DNA from: UBA8752 sp965659115 | Lineage (GTDB): Bacteria > Bacteroidota > Bacteroidia > Flavobacteriales_D > Sanyastnellaceae | Assembly (NCBI GenBank): GCA_965659115.1 | Contig: CBFHUP010000005.1 | Span: forward strand, 1-64,000 | DNA length: 64,000 nt | Direction: 5' to 3' | In this document: piece by piece, positions 62,314 through 64,000 of the stretch | Layout: the number at the start of each line of letters is the position of its first letter | Numbering within the stretch: position 1 is the first letter of the stretch | Program-made: the position numbers and the translations under genes | The notes under the pieces: model-generated | Database searches by the model: none | Told to the model about the DNA's origin: nothing | The model's input: the letters and a program-made list of their open reading frames with translations, nothing else

Positions 62314-63297
62314 ATGGGTAGAGCATGGATTCTCGGTTTTTTTGCGTTTCAAATGGTTTCAGTTTGGGCCCAACCGGTATTGGATGCCCCCAACCCACCA
62401 CCAAACGGTTTTGGAGGTGAAATCTTGGTCACGGAGTTTGTTGAGCCGACCTCAGGCAGTGACGAGGCCCAGAATTGGGACTTCAGCGACATGAGCGGGG
62501 TCGTGGTGAACAACATGGAGTTGACCCCCGCCTCGAGTTCTTTGTTCGCCCCGTCATTTCCAGGTGCGCAATGGGTGGTTTCCTCCGGGGATCAGCTTTC
62601 GTTCTTGGACTACACGGAAGAAGGCACCACCGTGTTTGGCAATGCAAACTCAGCAAATGGGGTGGTTTTGCCTTTTGCAGACCCCCTTGTCCAGTGGCCG
62701 TTTCCGGTGGAGTACGGGTTCACCCATGAGGATGAGTTTGGTGTAGAACAGATGTTGTTTGGCGAGCCTTATTCCCTGGATGGAAATGTGACGAGTACCT
62801 GCGACGCGTGGGGGTCCATAGTTCTTCCAAACGGGGTTGGTATTTCAGAGGTTTTGCGTGTGGACTACAATCAGTTTTATGTGGAGAGTTACGCAGGTGA
62901 TACAACCCAATGGCTCTTGCATCAAGTGATTTATTTGGCCCCGGATTCAGTTTTGCCCGTTTTCTTTCATGAGGAGTTGACGGTGACAGACAATCAGGGA
63001 GAAGAACTGTTGAGCGCGTCAGATTTGGCATGGTATGACAACACGGTTTTGGGAGTCATTGAAGGGTCTGCCATGTATACTTCGGCCTGGCCCAATCCCA
63101 TCCATCGTGGGTCTCTGTTGAACCTTTCTGGTGCAAGATTGGGCGCGCGTGTCATGGACCTGGGGGGAAGAACGGTTTGGACGTTCTCCGAAGGGCAAGA
63201 AGGGACCGTGCAGGTTTCTACGGATCAGTGGAGCAGTGGCCCATACCTCTATGTACCCTTTGAAGGAGCGCACCCGATTCGCATTATTGTCCAATAA
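62314..63297 (+). CDS. Secreted protein with type IX C-terminal sorting domain
   Basis: 327 residues. A signal peptide (about 1-20, ending SVWAQ) is followed by a beta-rich body of unknown fold (NWDFSDMSGVVVNNMEL, FPVEYGFTHEDEFG). The last 70 residues, from SAWPNPIHRGSLLNLSGA to PIRIIVQ, have the PNP motif and beta strands of a type A sorting domain, including RVMDLGGRTVWTF. It should be exported by the T9SS like the lamin-tail protein at 1969-5322. No enzyme motif was recognised. ATG 62314 is chosen as it opens the signal peptide; GTG 62278 is also in frame. Confidence 0.78.
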   Translation: MGRAWILGFFAFQMVSVWAQPVLDAPNPPPNGFGGEILVTEFVEPTSGSDEAQNWDFSDMSGVVVNNMELTPASSSLFAPSFPGAQWVVSSGDQLSFLDYTEEGTTVFGNANSANGVVLPFADPLVQWPFPVEYGFTHEDEFGVEQMLFGEPYSLDGNVTSTCDAWGSIVLPNGVGISEVLRVDYNQFYVESYAGDTTQWLLHQVIYLAPDSVLPVFFHEELTVTDNQGEELLSASDLAWYDNTVLGVIEGSAMYTSAWPNPIHRGSLLNLSGARLGARVMDLGGRTVWTFSEGQEGTVQVSTDQWSSGPYLYVPFEGAHPIRIIVQ

Positions 63298-63308
63298 AAT
63301 CAACTGCC

Positions 63309-63728
63309 GTGCTCACGAAAAAAGCGCAATACGCGTTGCGGGCTCTGACCGTTTTGACCCGCAGGTTTGATGCTGAAGAAGCGCCTGTTCAGTGGTCCAG
63401 TGCCCGGGAAATTGCGGACGCTGCGACCATGAGTGTGAAGTTTTTGGAGCAAATTTTAGGTGAGTTGCGGTCTGCGGGCATTGTGAAGAGCCGGCGAGGA
63501 GCCCATGGCGGCCATGCCTTGGCGATGGCACCGGATGAGGTCGCCTTGGCCAAGGTGATTCGCCTGATGGATGGACCGATCGCTCCTTTGGCCTGTGTCA
63601 GTTTGAACTACTATGAGCGTTGTGAGGACTGCAAAGAGGAGGAGTGTGGTCTGCGGCGCGTAATGGTAGAGTCCAGAGATGCCCAATTGTCCATTTTGGA
63701 GCACCGCTTTCTCAAGGATTTGATTTAA
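63309..63728 (+). CDS. Rrf2-family transcriptional regulator with cysteine cluster
   Basis: 139 residues. The winged-helix start MLTKKAQYALRALTVL and the recognition region SVKFLEQILGELRSAGIVKSRRGAHGG are typical of Rrf2 proteins such as IscR, CymR and NsrR. Four cysteines (about positions 96, 105, 108 and 113) lie where [2Fe-2S] ligands sit in IscR-type members, so it may sense iron-sulfur or thiol status. The start is a GTG. It is directly upstream of cysH with a dyad between, which points to control of sulfur assimilation; this is an inference. Confidence 0.88.
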   Translation: MLTKKAQYALRALTVLTRRFDAEEAPVQWSSAREIADAATMSVKFLEQILGELRSAGIVKSRRGAHGGHALAMAPDEVALAKVIRLMDGPIAPLACVSLNYYERCEDCKEEECGLRRVMVESRDAQLSILEHRFLKDLI

Positions 63729-63730
63729 AT

Positions 63731-63776
63731 CCTACAATGCTTATAGGAATAGTGTGCGAACACTTATTTTTGTAGG
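63731..63776 (+). promoter_or_regulatory. cysH promoter with operator-like dyads
   Basis: TATTTTTG (63765-63772) is a perfect -7 box and TAGGC separates it from the cysH ATG at 63778. CCTACAA (63731-63737) and TTGTAGG (63770-63776) form an outer inverted repeat overlapping the box, and GTGT-GCGA-ACAC forms an inner one. This is a good candidate Rrf2 binding site. Confidence 0.55.
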
Positions 63777-63777
63777 C

Positions 63778-64000
63778 ATGACCACTATGCCTGCTTCGTC
63801 TAAGTTGTCCAAGCTTGGGGGCCTCATTGCAGAATTCGTGCGCAGAGAATCTGCAACGGAAAAGGCCATTTTTACGACGTCCCTGAGTCAAGAAGATCAA
63901 ATCTTGACGTGGGCCATTGTTCAGGCAAAATTGCCGGTGGACATTGTCACTTTGGATACGGGCAAGCTGTTCCCAGAGACGGTTGCCCTTCATGCTTTGA
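63778..64000 (+). CDS. cysH: Phosphoadenylyl/adenylyl-sulfate reductase, 3' truncated
   Basis: The gene runs off the right edge after 74 codons. Visible family motifs are the PP-loop start IFTTSLSQEDQILTWAI and VTLDTGKLFPETV, characteristic of CysH. The enzyme reduces PAPS or APS to sulfite for cysteine synthesis; the diagnostic C-terminal and cysteine motifs that would tell PAPS from APS use are outside the window. ATG 63778 follows a -7 box by five bases, which suggests a leaderless message. The Rrf2 gene upstream is its likely regulator. Confidence 0.88.
   Translation, partial: MTTMPASSKLSKLGGLIAEFVRRESATEKAIFTTSLSQEDQILTWAIVQAKLPVDIVTLDTGKLFPETVALHAL

Noticed and set aside
1..64000. CRISPR arrays, insertion sequences or prophage
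   Set aside because: No regularly spaced repeats, transposase motifs or phage structural genes were seen by reading both strands.

Overview
The window is 64 kb of a Bacteroidota chromosome, most likely from the order Flavobacteriales, with roughly 55% GC. Several things point there: a SusC/SusD pair; type IX secretion cargo with C-terminal sorting domains and a SprE/PorW-like lipoprotein; Bacteroidota-only families (DUF4270, DUF4837, DUF3098, a bactofilin before the atp genes); a split ATP synthase operon without atpD and atpC; and promoters with the Bacteroidota -7 box TAnnTTTG. No phage, insertion sequence or CRISPR array was seen. The genus cannot be named from the sequence alone.

Layout. 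1-5.3 kb: 5'-truncated hemW, a DMT transporter and a large lamin-tail/PKD secreted protein. 5.4-11.6 kb: a DUF4175 coiled-coil membrane protein, an RsbW-like ATPase, ybeY and mnmG, with mnmG flanked by two parS-like palindromes. 11.7-16.5 kb: ALDH7 dehydrogenase, TlpA-like lipoprotein, M28 peptidase and rpiB. 16.5-17.0 kb: a gene-free AT-rich stretch. 17.0-21.6 kb: a MORN-repeat protein, a four-PAS HisKA_2 kinase and a LytTR regulator, then a terminator and tRNA-Asn. 21.8-26.5 kb: PfkB kinase, M23 peptidase and the SprE-like protein. 26.5-34.1 kb: bactofilin, atpZ, an AtpI-like gene, atpBEFHAG and a histidine kinase. 34.2-40.8 kb: SusC/SusD, a cyclase-family protein and an outer-membrane barrel. 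41-47.6 kb: PLP decarboxylase, glmS, DUF4270 lipoprotein, a single-domain GT5 glycogen synthase-like protein and panC. 47.7-53.3 kb: a short tatA, an MltD-like transglycosylase, DUF4837, slyD, ftsX, DUF3098, uppP and a small lipoprotein, largely an envelope-biogenesis block. 53.3-58.5 kb: an exported Fe/Mn superoxide dismutase, an AsmA-like protein, a candidate small RNA or structured leader, and an orphan histidine kinase. 58.5-62.3 kb: tRNA-Leu followed by a hexapeptide transferase and a WecD/WecE/WecF-like cassette for a 4-amino-4,6-dideoxyhexose. 62.3-64 kb: a sorted secreted protein, an Rrf2-type regulator and the start of cysH behind an operator-like dyad.

The most distinctive signals are regulatory. 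Four genes carry a -7 box ending only 4-5 bases before the start codon, which suggests leaderless mRNAs. There is a parS pair around mnmG, a promoter-hairpin-terminator unit at 56.8 kb, and a dyad between the Rrf2 gene and cysH. Many convergent gene pairs overlap or nearly touch, so the genome is compact. No system that is clearly new was proven; the wec-like cassette and the MORN-kinase-LytTR operon are the best candidates for unusual biology.
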